64,000 nucleotides of DNA from contig OZ004582.1 in NCBI GenBank assembly GCA_963924555.1, forward strand, positions 5,952,001 through 6,016,000, written 5' to 3'. Every line of letters begins with the position of its first letter. The first letter of the stretch is position 1. Under the pieces are notes generated by a model. The model was not told where the DNA came from, made no database searches, and saw only the letters and a program-made list of their open reading frames with translations. The position numbers and the translations under genes are program-made. Below are positions 47,350-58,145 of the stretch, one piece after another. This DNA is from Crambe crambe (Eukaryota > Porifera > Demospongiae > Poecilosclerida > Crambeidae).

Positions 47350-49385
47350 TAGCTGGCTACAGTATAGGATCCATAATTATAGGGGCATTAATCCTTTGTG
47401 TTCTGACATGACACGATGGGTGGTTTTGTGATATTATAATTGCTTTCTATAAACCTATAATGTAGGTTGTTCCATTTCTGATTCGCTGATGATGAGTCTT
47501 GTTCTGTTGTTATATTCATCAAGTGTTGTGTTCATCTAAAAATGCAGGAGAGTGAGAATTTATTTCTTTGAGTCATAAAAATTACAACCTTTAAAATTAT
47601 TATTTTTATTAATTAAAAAAAATTTTTTTATCAGAGTTAGCTGTCACTGTTCTCTTCCAGAAAATGCTTAGAGGCATAATTTGTGAATAAGCCCCTTGAA
47701 TGAGATTGTTAATATAGCTATATAAGTAGGCTAAGGTCGAATTGATAGTTATGTTGCATGGTTGATGATCAGGTTTGAGCTAGATCAGTGAATAAGTGTC
47801 CCTAGATTTACCACACATGTTAAAATTACCACAATCATGAATACCTATTGAGAATTACCACAATTATTTACATACCTGTTCTCTACACATGTATACATCA
47901 CCTGTAGCTATTGTCTTATCAGGCGGCGCTATGGTAACGGGTATTATGTAATGTCATCATCATTAGACTATAGCTCAGCAGCTAATCTGAGGCCATGATT
48001 GGAAGCCACACGCAAGTCATCTCAGTCTCTGCACTGATTAAGATGTTAATCCCAACCAGGTTGGGAATTGGCAAGTTCCCTCAGGCCAAATGAGAGGTAA
48101 GGCTTCTAATGATTACCAACATAGGCAAAGTATTCCAGAGCCTTTACTGTGACGAGTATAAGGGAAATATATGATATTGACACTGCATATGATTTTATAG
48201 TTATGGAACACACTGAGTAGTTTATCACAACCACCAACATGTCAGATCCTCTCTGACCTCACATACTAAAAATGGAAAGATCTAGCTATAGAATTTCATA
48301 TTTTAATAGAGTCTTGAAACACATTTGTTCAGCTGCTGAAGGCCTACTAGCTACTATCTATTTTATTCTACTAGCAACATCTACTTTACGTAGATATCGA
48401 CGAGCTCAACCAATACATCTTCTCCAACAACGGGATCCTCACTATGTACAACTTTCCCTAGGGATTAATAAATCAGTTTTTATTCTTGCAAGCCCACACT
48501 GTATGCAGCCTTGCTGAACCATATTCCTCATGCACATGGGTGGAAGAATGGTGATGTTTTAGTGGTACATGGTACAAGCTAGAATATCACGGGTTGGTTG
48601 GTGGGACTGTAGACTTCAGGATGGTATGCTGTCCAATGAAACTAGCTATAGCTGAGAATTAACCTTGACCTATATATGTAGCTATAAAGAATAACAAGTA
48701 ATTGAGTGTCCCAAACCTTCTGACAGCCAACCTGCATGTAAGTAGACTGATATAATAAGCATGCAGTTTTAAAATATTGCCACTTAGCTATAGGGTAGAA
48801 GTTCAGTCCACAGAACTTCTCCTGGACCAGCCAATGACCCACCTCTTGATGTGGGTCCAACCAGATTAAGCCATGCATGCCGTAAACAACTGCACCAGGA
48901 TTGAAAGTTATGGCTCTGTTGGTTGTGGTCTGTGGTATAATCATTTCTATGATCAGCTCCATGACCAATCTCTAGGGTATGCTTGTCAGGCTGTCTGCAC
49001 TACCATAAATAAAACTTTACTCCACGAATCCCTCCATCACAGACTTTGAGGAATGCCATGGCAGACAACTGGCTGGTCCCTGAATGATGAAGCTGATTGC
49101 TACTGTAAGGAGTGGCTAACTAAACAGTCACCATGTCTTACATAAGTATATACACACATGTACGTAACTGTAGTTCAAAAATTTTTTTGTCAACCCTGTA
49201 ACGGCACTGTTGCTATAAAAGTCATAATTGAATGTAGCAAATACTGAAACCTACATACATAGTAGTTACAAAACAACAACAACAACAACAAAAAACAAAA
49301 ACAAAAGTAGCTACAAAAACAATAACAACAAAACAACATTAACAATAACTACAATAAAAAAAAAGTACTGGTAAATAAACAATAG
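47350..49385. other. Spacer without recognised gene
   Basis: Frames at 48272-48517 (+) and 48642-48968 (-) have no recognisable domain and no clear splice context. Coding-looking fragments between 48240 and 49120 might be decayed transposon sequence. Near 49275-49355 there is an A/C-rich CAACAA-type stretch. Confidence 0.45.
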
Positions 49386-52220
49386 CTAGTAATATTGTTG
49401 CATGTTGATCAAACTGTACTCATCTAAGAGCTGAATAATGCCTTCATAAGTCAACTTGCTTCTTTTGTGCCAAGATGAAAGTGATGAGTACATGTCATCA
49501 GCATTAGGATGAGTTGCACTCAACGACAGTATTGAACAGAAAATTTCAAACTCCTTAGCATTACAGAGAATTGTTGATTCTGCCATTGATCTAAGAAAAT
49601 CGTTAGAAACAGGATCATGTTTTCCATCTTTAGAAAACGTAGCCAAACATTTACTGCCAATCAGCACATACGGTTCGAACGCTAGTAGTTCATTTAGCTT
49701 CATTTCCACTCCACCTTCAGATTTGATGATTGGACAGCCACACAAGATCGAACTAGTGATGTTAGAGAGATTGAAAAGAGTAAGAAACTTTCGAGATTCC
49801 AAGGGATACTGTCTTGTGTCAAAAGGATCCATGACGAATTCATCAAATTTAGTACAGCTGTATTGATTGTTGATGCTTTCACGAATGCTCTTAATAACAG
49901 TGGAACGGTATCTGAAGCATGGAAGGTTGAGCTTCTGAGCTCGCATGATGAGAGACACGAATTCGGATGATGTTTCAATGAGCACTTCAAATGTCGTGCT
50001 TCGGAAGCGGATGCCATTCTTCCACAATGTTAAGTTTTTATGATTAGTGAATGGCATGGACACTGAAAAACAACCGAGTAATATAACATGTAACGATTGT
50101 AACGAAAAGCTCAACCCACTTTGCACAGGCTCTGCTCTCCAACCGAAGGTGAAATTATATTGTGATTCAAAATCCCATATATCCTTCGGTGAAGGAATAT
50201 TTGATAGCAAACCTGGGATATAGAACTTACGATTCTCTTTTTCTGCCTGGTTTTCAGCACGCATGTCACTGCTGTAACTACACAGCTTAAAGTGGGCAAG
50301 AAGGCGTGAAATGATATCCAAATCTTGACCAGGAAATAAAGTTGATAGATCGGAGAACGCTACCAAATTCTGATTTCGATTCTTGGAGAGTAGGATCAAT
50401 TTTTGGTCGTAGTTTGATATTTTTATAAGTTCAGAGTACAGCTCAGACACATCAACTATAATAATACTCTTTTTATTATTGTTTTCATCTTTTAGGAATA
50501 AAATATGACCATTTTCATTTAGAGTGTCGAGTGATTGGATGAGTATTGAAGGATCATCCGATAAAAAGAATCGGACATCGAATATTGGGCCCTCTTCACA
50601 AACATATGATTGCACATCGGTCAACACAGCTTCGAGATCAACAGCGAGAGAAGAACTCAGTTTATTATGGAGATAAGTGGACAAGCAAGAAGCATTGAAA
50701 CTGCTGACATTCTTGCCTTCCATTTGATCACAGAGGGTGCTTATTTGCTTGCGAAGCATGCTAATCCCAGAATGCTCAGATTTCAGACTGTCCACTAGGA
50801 TTTTTGCAGTGATATCGAATTTATCGAAAGATTTGAAATTATCTAAAGATATGGACTTCCACCCTTCATTCTTCAGCGATTTAGGAAGTTTAAGGATACT
50901 TGCATGACTGCCTACGATCAGGACTTTGAGTTTTTGAGGGATTTTATTGCAAGATCTGGTCAAGAGAGTAAGAGATTGATGAAGCACAGTGTTTATTTCT
51001 TGAGCAGTTTTTGAAAAATCGACTACTATAATGAATATGCTGAATATTGGATGCACCAGATTCTGTAGCATCACTTGTTGAGTGCACTCGACTTCAGAGG
51101 AGTTTTCGAAATCATAAAACACTACATTGCCAAAGAGCTTGTTCTCAAAATGCGAGACAGTCAGTTCTGGAGTTGAAGGAGTGGGAGGAGGAGATATATG
51201 GGTTTGACTTGAGAAGGAGAGCGAAAAGGAGGAACAAAAGGATGATTGAGTTTCCTTTTGTAGTGATCGTATGACAGCTGTTTTACCAGAATTTGAGTCG
51301 CCCACCACAAATATCCGAACACGCGCATCCAGATGTGGCTTGATTCCTAATGAAAGTGCATATTTGTTGTACAGTTTCTCGTCTTTTACTTGAAAGCGAG
51401 TGAGTATGAGACGAAATAGTTCAGGTTTTGCTAAATCTAATGGCGTAGCATTATTGACATTCCTTGAATTCACAAGCACATTTGAGTCTTCAGAGTCAAG
51501 AATCAACCTGCATATATCCAAACTCGAGTTTGCAACGGCAGCCATGTGAAGGATGTTGTTACCCTGATTATTAACACACTTCAAATCCAATACGTTCCTG
51601 TCTATAATGTATTTCACAACTTCGAAATTGTTGCTGAAAGAAACAGCCAAATGAAGTGCATTGTTTCCCTTGTAATCCATGTCAGTGAGACTACACTTCA
51701 GCTCTTCGATGAAATACTTTAGCACCAAAAGAAATCCTTTTTCGCAAGTATGTAAGACTCCATTCTTTCCGTTAACATCCTTCCCATTGGGATCGCATTT
51801 GGCATTGCCCACTAAAAAACGAGAGACTTCTAAAGCTCTTTCGTCCGTACATTCACTTAGCCACCCACATGCATGATGGAGTGGAGTCTGGTTCTCAATA
51901 TCGAGATAATCGGGATCGCAACGTTTCTGTTTGATCAAATAACGGATGAAATCAAGATGCCCATGCTGACAAGAAATATGGAGTGGCGTGCGTCCTTCTT
52001 TGTCTTCGACTTGGGGTTGACACCTATAGTGGGTAATCAGAGTTTTAGCAAAATCGAGTCGTCCTTGCTGAGCGGTATAGTGGAGGGGAGACCAGTTGAA
52101 GTAGCCTGCTCGGGACGTGACGGGGTCGGCTCCTGCGGCCAAGAGTTCCCTGACACGGTCGTAGTCACCCTCAGAGCATACGGCAGCTAGATCATTTCTT
52201 GACATGTCGGATGATTCCAT
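49386..52220 (-). CDS. Ankyrin-Roc-COR (DAPK/ROCO-like) protein
   Basis: One uninterrupted 944-residue exon. Residues about 8-280 hold six to eight ankyrin repeats (WSPLHYTAQQGRLDFAKTLI, GRTPLHISCQHGHLDFIRYL, NNALHLAVSF). VRIFVVGDSNSGKTAV (P-loop 307-314) opens a Roc-type GTPase, with a DxxG-equivalent at VVFYDFENSSE. Residues about 520-760 look like a COR dimerisation domain with a winged helix (NENGHILFLKD...SELYSELI; FYIPGLLSNIPS). The last 30 residues (WHKRSKLTYEGIIQLLDEYS) resemble the end of a death domain, although the earlier helices are not clear. The layout matches the C-terminal two thirds of DAPK1 without a kinase, fitting a GTP-regulated signalling scaffold. The start has a good context (AAACCATGG) directly after an acceptor-like CTCTTTAG, so an upstream leader exon is likely. 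Confidence 0.85.
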   Translation of the reverse strand: MESSDMSRNDLAAVCSEGDYDRVRELLAAGADPVTSRAGYFNWSPLHYTAQQGRLDFAKTLITHYRCQPQVEDKEGRTPLHISCQHGHLDFIRYLIKQKRCDPDYLDIENQTPLHHACGWLSECTDERALEVSRFLVGNAKCDPNGKDVNGKNGVLHTCEKGFLLVLKYFIEELKCSLTDMDYKGNNALHLAVSFSNNFEVVKYIIDRNVLDLKCVNNQGNNILHMAAVANSSLDICRLILDSEDSNVLVNSRNVNNATPLDLAKPELFRLILTRFQVKDEKLYNKYALSLGIKPHLDARVRIFVVGDSNSGKTAVIRSLQKETQSSFCSSFSLSFSSQTHISPPPTPSTPELTVSHFENKLFGNVVFYDFENSSEVECTQQVMLQNLVHPIFSIFIIVVDFSKTAQEINTVLHQSLTLLTRSCNKIPQKLKVLIVGSHASILKLPKSLKNEGWKSISLDNFKSFDKFDITAKILVDSLKSEHSGISMLRKQISTLCDQMEGKNVSSFNASCLSTYLHNKLSSSLAVDLEAVLTDVQSYVCEEGPIFDVRFFLSDDPSILIQSLDTLNENGHILFLKDENNNKKSIIIVDVSELYSELIKISNYDQKLILLSKNRNQNLVAFSDLSTLFPGQDLDIISRLLAHFKLCSYSSDMRAENQAEKENRKFYIPGLLSNIPSPKDIWDFESQYNFTFGWRAEPVQSGLSFSLQSLHVILLGCFSVSMPFTNHKNLTLWKNGIRFRSTTFEVLIETSSEFVSLIMRAQKLNLPCFRYRSTVIKSIRESINNQYSCTKFDEFVMDPFDTRQYPLESRKFLTLFNLSNITSSILCGCPIIKSEGGVEMKLNELLAFEPYVLIGSKCLATFSKDGKHDPVSNDFLRSMAESTILCNAKEFEIFCSILSLSATHPNADDMYSSLSSWHKRSKLTYEGIIQLLDEYSLINMQQYY

Positions 52221-52488
52221 GGTTTCTAAAGAGGATTAAAAGTATTAGTGACTTCCTTGAATGTCTTAATATATACTGTACCAGAGATTTTCTAGAAGAA
52301 AAGGGGGGAGGATAAAATCATTTTAGGGGGCCCCCTTGCCCCCTCCTAAAATGTTCACTCGCGTTTTCTCAATTTGCAATACAGTTAAAACTGAAGCAGT
52401 GTTCACTCTACTCACTTTGGGGGTACACAAAACAGTTGACACTCCTAATCTTGAAAAAAAAAACCCACAAAAATTTCCCCTCACCAAA

Positions 52489-52744
52489 CATAAACTTTGA
52501 CCCTACTAGAGTACACACCTTCGGCACATCCTTATAAGGATATGACTATCATCATAAACTTTGACCCTACTAGAGTACACACCTTCGGCACATCCTTATA
52601 AGGATATGACTATCATCATAAACTTTGATCCTACTAGAGTACACACCTTCGGCACATCCTTATAAGGATATGACTATCATCATAAACTTTGACCCTACTA
52701 GAGTACACACCTTCAGCACATCCTTATAAGGATATGACTATCAT
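52489..52744. repeat. Four 64-bp tandem repeats
   Basis: Four near-identical copies of a 64-bp unit (starts CATAAACTTTGACCCTACTA) with a central TCCTTATAAGGA palindrome. Differences are single bases (GACC/GATC, TTCGGC/TTCAGC). It is just upstream of the ankyrin-Roc-COR gene. Confidence 0.95.
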
Positions 52745-52803
52745 TGAATTGACAGTGTCTAGTTGTGTTGTGCTGTTGGATGGTGTGTGTTGGGCGTGCA
52801 TAC

Positions 52804-54626
52804 CTCTTTAATAAAACGTATGGGGTTTAGTGCTACCAAGTTCAACCATTTACAAGACCCCCATAACTCAATCAACTGTATCTGTTTTGGAGTGGCCTTA
52901 ATTAATTGAGAGGTAGACGTGTACATCTGCTTAGTAACCGTAAGCACTAAATCCTGTAAGGCAAAAAATTAATCAGACGAATTGGAACATTATGTAAACA
53001 TGAATTGATATCACAAAGCCATTTACCACCGACCATCGCAAACTACTAATACATATGACATATGCCATTTACCACCGACCATTGCAAACTACTAATACAT
53101 ATGACATATGCCATTTACCACCGACCATCGCAAACTACTAATACATATGACATATGCCATTTACCACCGACCATCGCAAACTACTAATACATATGACATA
53201 TTGATGTCAGAAAGCACTGGTATAATAATTATATGACCAAAGTTTCCAAGCAAGAAAGCCAAAAAACAAAACAAAAAATTTCTGTTGCTTAAATCCTGCA
53301 TGAAACCCTGGTGATATATTAATGTCCTATGATCAGTGCTTATAAAAACTGATGGGATGCAGACTCCCTCTAATCAGGACCCCCTGAAATGAGGCCACCC
53401 CTGTAATCAGGACACTTTGAAAAATCTCAATGTAATACTTCATAATAATACCAGTAGTTTGGCAATATTTCATGTCCATGTTAATTTAATTTCAGATATG
53501 TAGCTTGCTTTTAACACTAGATTAATACAATTATTGTAATATTTTCAGATAGTAACTTGCATCCGAAAATATGAAAAAAAAACAAAAAACAACCAAATTC
53601 ACCCCAGAAATGAGGGCACCCCTAGCCCTGTATGTACACTTTGAAAAGTCTCAATGTAATACTTCATAATATAAATCCACCCCTGAAATGAGGCCACCCC
53701 TGTATTCAGAACACTTATTAAAAAGTCTCAATATGATATAAATCCATCCCCACCCCTGTATTCAGGACACTTTAATACATCTCAATGTAATAATATACTT
53801 CATACACCCCTGAAATGAAGCCACCTGGACACTTCAAAGGTGGCCAGATTAGAGCGAGTCCACTGTATTACGAATGTAGTAAACATAACAAAGATAAAAT
53901 CTCCCTTTACCAAATCAGAAAGGCACAACCTTCAGTGTTATTGAAACTGACATTGCACCACTATATATAGATCTACAGTGATTACCATAAGATTATTGTT
54001 ATGTAGCAAAAACGCTTTCACTTGAAACTGTTTGATGTCATACTCTACTAAGATTGTGATATCTATGGACGTCTCGTTTTCATGATGGGAAAACGTAGAG
54101 ATACCTTTTTCTGTGTCAAATACAGAATTGTTCTTCCTTCTTTTGTACAAGCTTACTGTAAATTTGTTGTTAAATAACATTCAGTTGTCTTGTTAATTAC
54201 ATGAAAATTAACTTTCTCAGCTTGTCTAAATTATTATGGATGGTTATGACATTAGTAGTAAAGCTTAACCTCTCCTCTGCTGAAGCCATTAAAAATGTTA
54301 ATCTTATATGTTCCCTACAACAGTGACATTATTATAAGAGTGTGCTAATATACAGTTCATATCTCCTTACTTCCACTAAAGAACTGCAGCAGTGACCTTA
54401 CTGCATGACCATGTATGCATGCAGTGCAGTTTTGAGAACAGTGAATAGTGGTACTCTCCCACTATACTTATAATAATTATTATGTATGTCTGAAGTTACA
54501 CTATAAAAATAGGAGATGTCACCTGAAGGAAATTTGACAAGGAAATTCATAAGATACACAAGGGCACGGCATGTTTCCTTGTTTTCTATTTGAAATATCA
54601 CGAAATACGCCATGCCCTCATGTATC
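52804..54626 (-). CDS. Three-exon minus-strand gene of unknown function (partial)
   Basis: In transcription order: 54626-54523 (HEGMAYFVIFQIENKETCRA...LVKFPS), 54155-53986 (SLYKRRKNNSVFDTEKG...LLHNNNLM) and 52953-52804 (DLVLTVTKQMYTSTSQ...IRFIKE). Each has AG acceptor and GT donor sequences, and the phases 1 and 0 match across both introns. No domain is recognised. The next exon could be the ankyrin-Roc-COR exon, but the phase 0 end at 52804 does not fit its apparent acceptor (which would need phase 1). Either an exon is missed or they are separate genes. Tandem repeat arrays fill both the second intron and the gap to the next gene. Confidence 0.5.
53019..53200. repeat. Four 46-bp tandem repeats
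   Basis: Four copies of a 46-bp unit (CCATTTACCACCGACCATCG onward), ending in ACATATGACATATG. It lies in an intron of the minus-strand three-exon gene. Confidence 0.95.
53360..53865. repeat. Repeated CCACCCCTG...TCAGGACACTTT segments
   Basis: At least four degenerate copies of CCCCTGAAATGAGGCCACC and TCAGGACACTTTGAAAAATC, closing with GAGTCCACTGTATTA. This is a scrambled or nested set of elements of the GGTTCCACTGTA type. Confidence 0.6.
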
Positions 54627-54734
54627 CTACAAAAAAAAAACACTGTGTTTCCTTCAAGTTTCTCTCGGAAACACAAGGGAAATCTCTTTTTTTCATAGTG
54701 TTAATAAATAATCATTTATTTCAAGGGGATAAGA

Positions 54735-54790
54735 GGGGGGGGGGGAGGTTTCTGTCCCCTCTGAACGATGATTTGCCCCCCCCCTCCCCT
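54735..54790. repeat. G-rich/C-rich inverted pair
   Basis: AAGAGGGGGGGGGGGAGG (54730-54747) is followed within 30 bp by CCCCCCCCCTCCCCT (54776-54790), so a short GC hairpin is possible. Confidence 0.6.
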
Positions 54791-54799
54791 AGGAATTAG

Positions 54800-55425
54800 C
54801 TAGCTTTTGTAATGAGATAATCATAGCATTCCACATACATGTACTGGTTTGTAGTTGCCCCTCAAATTTTTCACTAGGGATTTGACCTTCCTCGAGCAAA
54901 ATCCTGAATTAAACCCAGAATGATTGAAAACTAAGAACAATCATAGATTTCATATCAAATTTTTAAAAAAATTTTTTTAGCTCCTCATATAATATTATAC
55001 AAGTAACTGAAATTTGATGTAGAGCAGGGTTACTGGTCGACAGTGGTACACCCATAATAACCAGATAGCCAATTTTCATTTTTTACAATGGCAACCAAAT
55101 AGCTAGCTACCAAATAGAAAAGTGATAAGGGAAAAAAAAAACATTTCTAAGATGTAGGGATGAGTAGACTGCTCATAAGCAAACAAGATGAAGAAAGGAA
55201 ATGGGGTCAATCTTTGTTCTGCATATCCAGCCAACAATCATAAATCATAGTTGGTGCCGTTTTTGGCTACATCATTATACTTAGCTGTAGGCTTGTACTT
55301 ATCAAGGATTTCTTGAGTGGCCGCTGAAATTATTTGCCACGCCCCACTTTTATGTTCATTTAAGGTAGGGGTGTCCTTTTGGATAATCAAAACCATCACT
55401 GATATGTAGTACAAGTCTAAAGTTA
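54800..55425. other. Spacer without recognised gene
   Basis: AT-rich; no exon-like frame with splice borders was seen on either strand. The minus frame that overlaps its right end is driven by the minisatellite. Confidence 0.5.
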
Positions 55426-55430
55426 CTGCA

Positions 55431-55935
55431 GCTGAGTATAATGAGTGGTGGCCAAAATAGCCCAAGTGGTGGCCTAAAGCTGAGTATAATGAGTAGTGGC
55501 CAAAATAGCCCAAGTGGTGGCCTAAAGCTGAGTATAATGAGTGGTGGCCAAAATAGCCTGAGTGGTGGCCTAAAGGAGTGGTGGCCAAAATAGCCCAAGT
55601 GGTGGCCTAAAGCTGAGTATAATGAGTGGTGGCCAAAATAGCCTGAGTGGTGGCCTAAAGGAGTGGTGGCCAAAATAGCCCAAGTGGTGGCCTAAAGCTG
55701 AGTATAATGAGTGGTGGCCAAAATAGCCCAAGTGGTGGCCTAAAGCTGAGTATAATGAGTGGTGGCCAAAATAGCCTGAGTGGTGGCCAAAATAGCCCAA
55801 GTGGTGGCCTAAAGCTGAGTATAATGAGTGGTGGCCAAAATAGCCCAAGTGGTGGCCTAAAGCTGAGTATAATGAGTGGTGGCCAAAATAGCCCAAGTGG
55901 TGGCCGAAATAGTCGAGTGGTGGCCCAAATGGCCA
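55431..55935. repeat. 48-bp minisatellite (GTGGTGGCC-rich)
   Basis: Unit GCTGAGTATAATGAGTGGTG followed by GCCAAAATAGCCCAAGTGGTGGCCTAAA (split here). About ten to eleven full or partial units in mixed order, some lacking the GCTGAGTATAAT part. Because 48 is a multiple of three, long open frames appear on both strands; these are repeat artefacts, not genes. Confidence 0.95.
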
Positions 55936-56288
55936 CTGTTGACCAGTGTGAGCAGAACCCTGACTTATAGTTTCAATCATTCAAAGGGACACCCTATATG
56001 AACATAGTTATATAAAGTGGGCATGGAAAAATCAATTTCGGCCACCACTCTTTTAATCCTGGGAAGAACCCCGGTAGAGATAGTCCTTCCAATTGGAAGA
56101 CATGACAGGAAGTTGGGTACAGTTTCATCAAAGCATGCTTAAGAACCGGCTAATCAATTTTTAGTCACAACGAACTTCTAGAAACCTATAGTTACTAAAT
56201 TAACTGGGTTTTTGAAGGTTTCACGACCTTAATGGCAGACTTTGGGTATTTCATTTTGTGATAAACAGAGACCTACAATATGAGCCTA

Positions 56289-56560
56289 GGGACTGGCACA
56301 TTATGCTTTCTTGCTTCCCTTTTTAATTCCAGCTTTATAAAGTCATCATTTTCACTGACCTATTATTCTTTAATTATGCTCGTAGCTGATGTCATTATTG
56401 AAAAACTATGTAAATAGTTATTTGGTCCAGCTAGGCTAGGCACATAATGATACAATCAACCATGGAGTTCACTTTCGATAGCCTATTATGCCAGCATTAT
56501 GCTTCCTGCTTTGATGGACCTATTATTCCCGAAACTATGCTGGCAGAATGTGCCAGTCTC
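56289..56560. mobile_element. TA-flanked MITE (GGGACTGGCACATT family), copy 3
   Basis: Bounded by TA at 56287-56288 and 56561-56562. Ends GGGACTGGCACATT and AATGTGCCAGTCTC. 272 bp and similar to the copy at 19465, with internal deletions. Confidence 0.85.
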
Positions 56561-56879
56561 TATTGAACCTTTAATTCCATCCTGCAGGGCTCACAGTAAC
56601 ACTCTAGTGTTGTCCGGACACGATTATCTACTAGCAACTTTAAGAGTATAGATATAATAGAAAAATAAGTCAGAGAAAGGCAGAAAATGACCGGACAAAA
56701 TGAAGAAATTCACTGGAAAATATCCTGTGACTGTGAGCATTGATCCTGTGGCAGTAGTTTATCCTCATCTCATTACAGATTTGGGAAGATCCACTGGTCC
56801 ATTGGGAATAACATAATATTTTGAATATTTCAGCTATTTCCAGGTAGAACTGATCAGGGGGTAATTATTAAATTATTCA

Positions 56880-57130
56880 CAGCGAAAAATCTACAACTTG
56901 TAAGCATTCTGTAACAGGTATGTAACAGAACAAAAATCCGTAAATCCTAGGCAACCAGAAGTACTAATTTTTGATCTGTAGGCAGTTGGTGGGGCAGCAG
57001 GTCTGATACAGTCCAAAAATACGACCTGTTACAGACTTGTAGATTTCACTGACCCGTTACAGACCTGTGTACAAGTCATAACTGTATGTGGGGCAGTCCA
57101 GACTTGTTACAAGTTGTAGATTTTTTTTTC
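56880..57130. repeat. GTAACAGGT / ACAGACTTGTAG repeats
   Basis: Several direct and inverted copies of ACCTGTTACAGACTTGTAGA-like text and its complement (AAAATCTACAACTTGTAAGC), suggesting a decayed foldback element. No coding signal. Confidence 0.5.
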
Positions 57131-57205
57131 TGCTGTGTAGCTATCCCCAGTGGTGTCAATATTGACTGGAGGGAGGGGGCTAAATTTGTTATTCTTATGG
57201 GGTCA

Positions 57206-57206
<1 letters not shown>

Positions 57207-57240
<34 letters not shown>
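57207..57240 (+). repeat. Poly-G tract (34 G)
   Basis: The longest uninterrupted G run in the window. It could form G-quadruplex structures and its true length is prone to sequencing error. Confidence 0.9.
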
Positions 57241-57243
<3 letters not shown>

Positions 57244-57567
57244 GGCAATACTTCATTGGCTGACAATTTTCTGGTTGTGACTTGTTATAACTGGTCCTGC
57301 AATTTGATTGGTCATAAGTGGAATTACCCCATAATGAAAAACACTGAAAAGGTTGGGAAATGATCAGTGACTAATGTTATTTTTTTAGTTCCACAAACCT
57401 GAAATGGTCAAATGGTCTACTTGGCAAGCTACATACGAATGTTGTTCCAATCCCTTCCAAAAGATGTTCTGATTATTAGAAGCTTTCTCCACCCTAGCCT
57501 TATTAATTTTATTCAGAATTCTTATAACTAGGTCCAGATCCCATAGCAACCACCCACATGAAGGCAA

Positions 57568-57570
<3 letters not shown>

Positions 57571-57633
<63 letters not shown>
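57571..57633. repeat. (CT)n microsatellite
   Basis: About 63 bp of CT dinucleotides inserted next to a partial unit of the 76-bp tandem repeat. Confidence 0.95.
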
Positions 57634-57636
<3 letters not shown>

Positions 57637-57714
57637 TGACAGTAAAGGTGATCAAGCATGGTCAGATAGAGAGTGATGAAGTGACCGACTGAGTTAGAGA
57701 CTTGGTGTTCGAGC

Positions 57715-57975
57715 AATTTAACAAGCACACCAGGCCTTTTGTTAGGTAAAAAAAAATACCATGGTAACCACCCAGATGAAGGCAAGTTTATAGTTAACAA
57801 GCACACCAGGCCTTTTGTTAGGTAAAAAAAAGTACCATGGTAACCACCCACATGAAGGCAAGCTTATAGTTAACAAGCACACCAGGCCTTTTGTCAGGTA
57901 AAAGAATACCATGGTAACCACCCACATGAAGGCAAGTTTATAGTTAATAAGCACACCAAGCCTTTTTGTTAGGTA
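57715..57975. repeat. 76-bp tandem repeats
   Basis: GCACACCAGGCCTTTTGTTA starts at 57725, 57801, 57877 and 57951. Each unit also has ACCATGGTAACCACCCA and a poly-A stretch. A partial unit is at 57541-57566. Frames across it are artefacts. Confidence 0.9.
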
Positions 57976-57999
57976 AAAAATACTAGCTGAAATTGTAGA

Positions 58000-58145
58000 G
58001 TGGAACCTCCAAATAGTGACACTTGGGACCCCAAGACTCTAGAGAAGTTTTCCACTTTTTGAGGTTATTTGATACAAAGATATTTTTAGATTGTACTTTG
58101 TTGAAAGGTTTGTGTAGTGTCCTTTGTTAGAGGCTCCACTGCAGT
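58000..58145. repeat. GGTTCCACTG-family remnant
   Basis: AGTGGAACCTCCAAATAGTG at 58001 and the inverted TTAGAGGCTCCACTGCAG at 58127 are the decayed ends of one element. Confidence 0.6.

Noticed and set aside
47480-47550. Possible box C/D snoRNA (CTGATGATGAG)
   Set aside because: A C-box-like TGATGA is present, but no CTGA D box or terminal stem is found at a suitable distance.
48272-48968. Two frames of 81 and 108 codons as genes
   Set aside because: No recognisable domain, no start or splice context, opposite strands side by side; may be decayed transposon DNA but not provable here.
55238-55980. Long open frames on both strands over the 48-bp minisatellite
   Set aside because: They follow from a repeat unit divisible by three, have low-complexity products and occur on both strands.
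57528-57954. Minus-strand open frames with an Arg-Glu run
   Set aside because: They arise from the (CT)n tract and the 76-bp tandem repeats; no splice or domain support.
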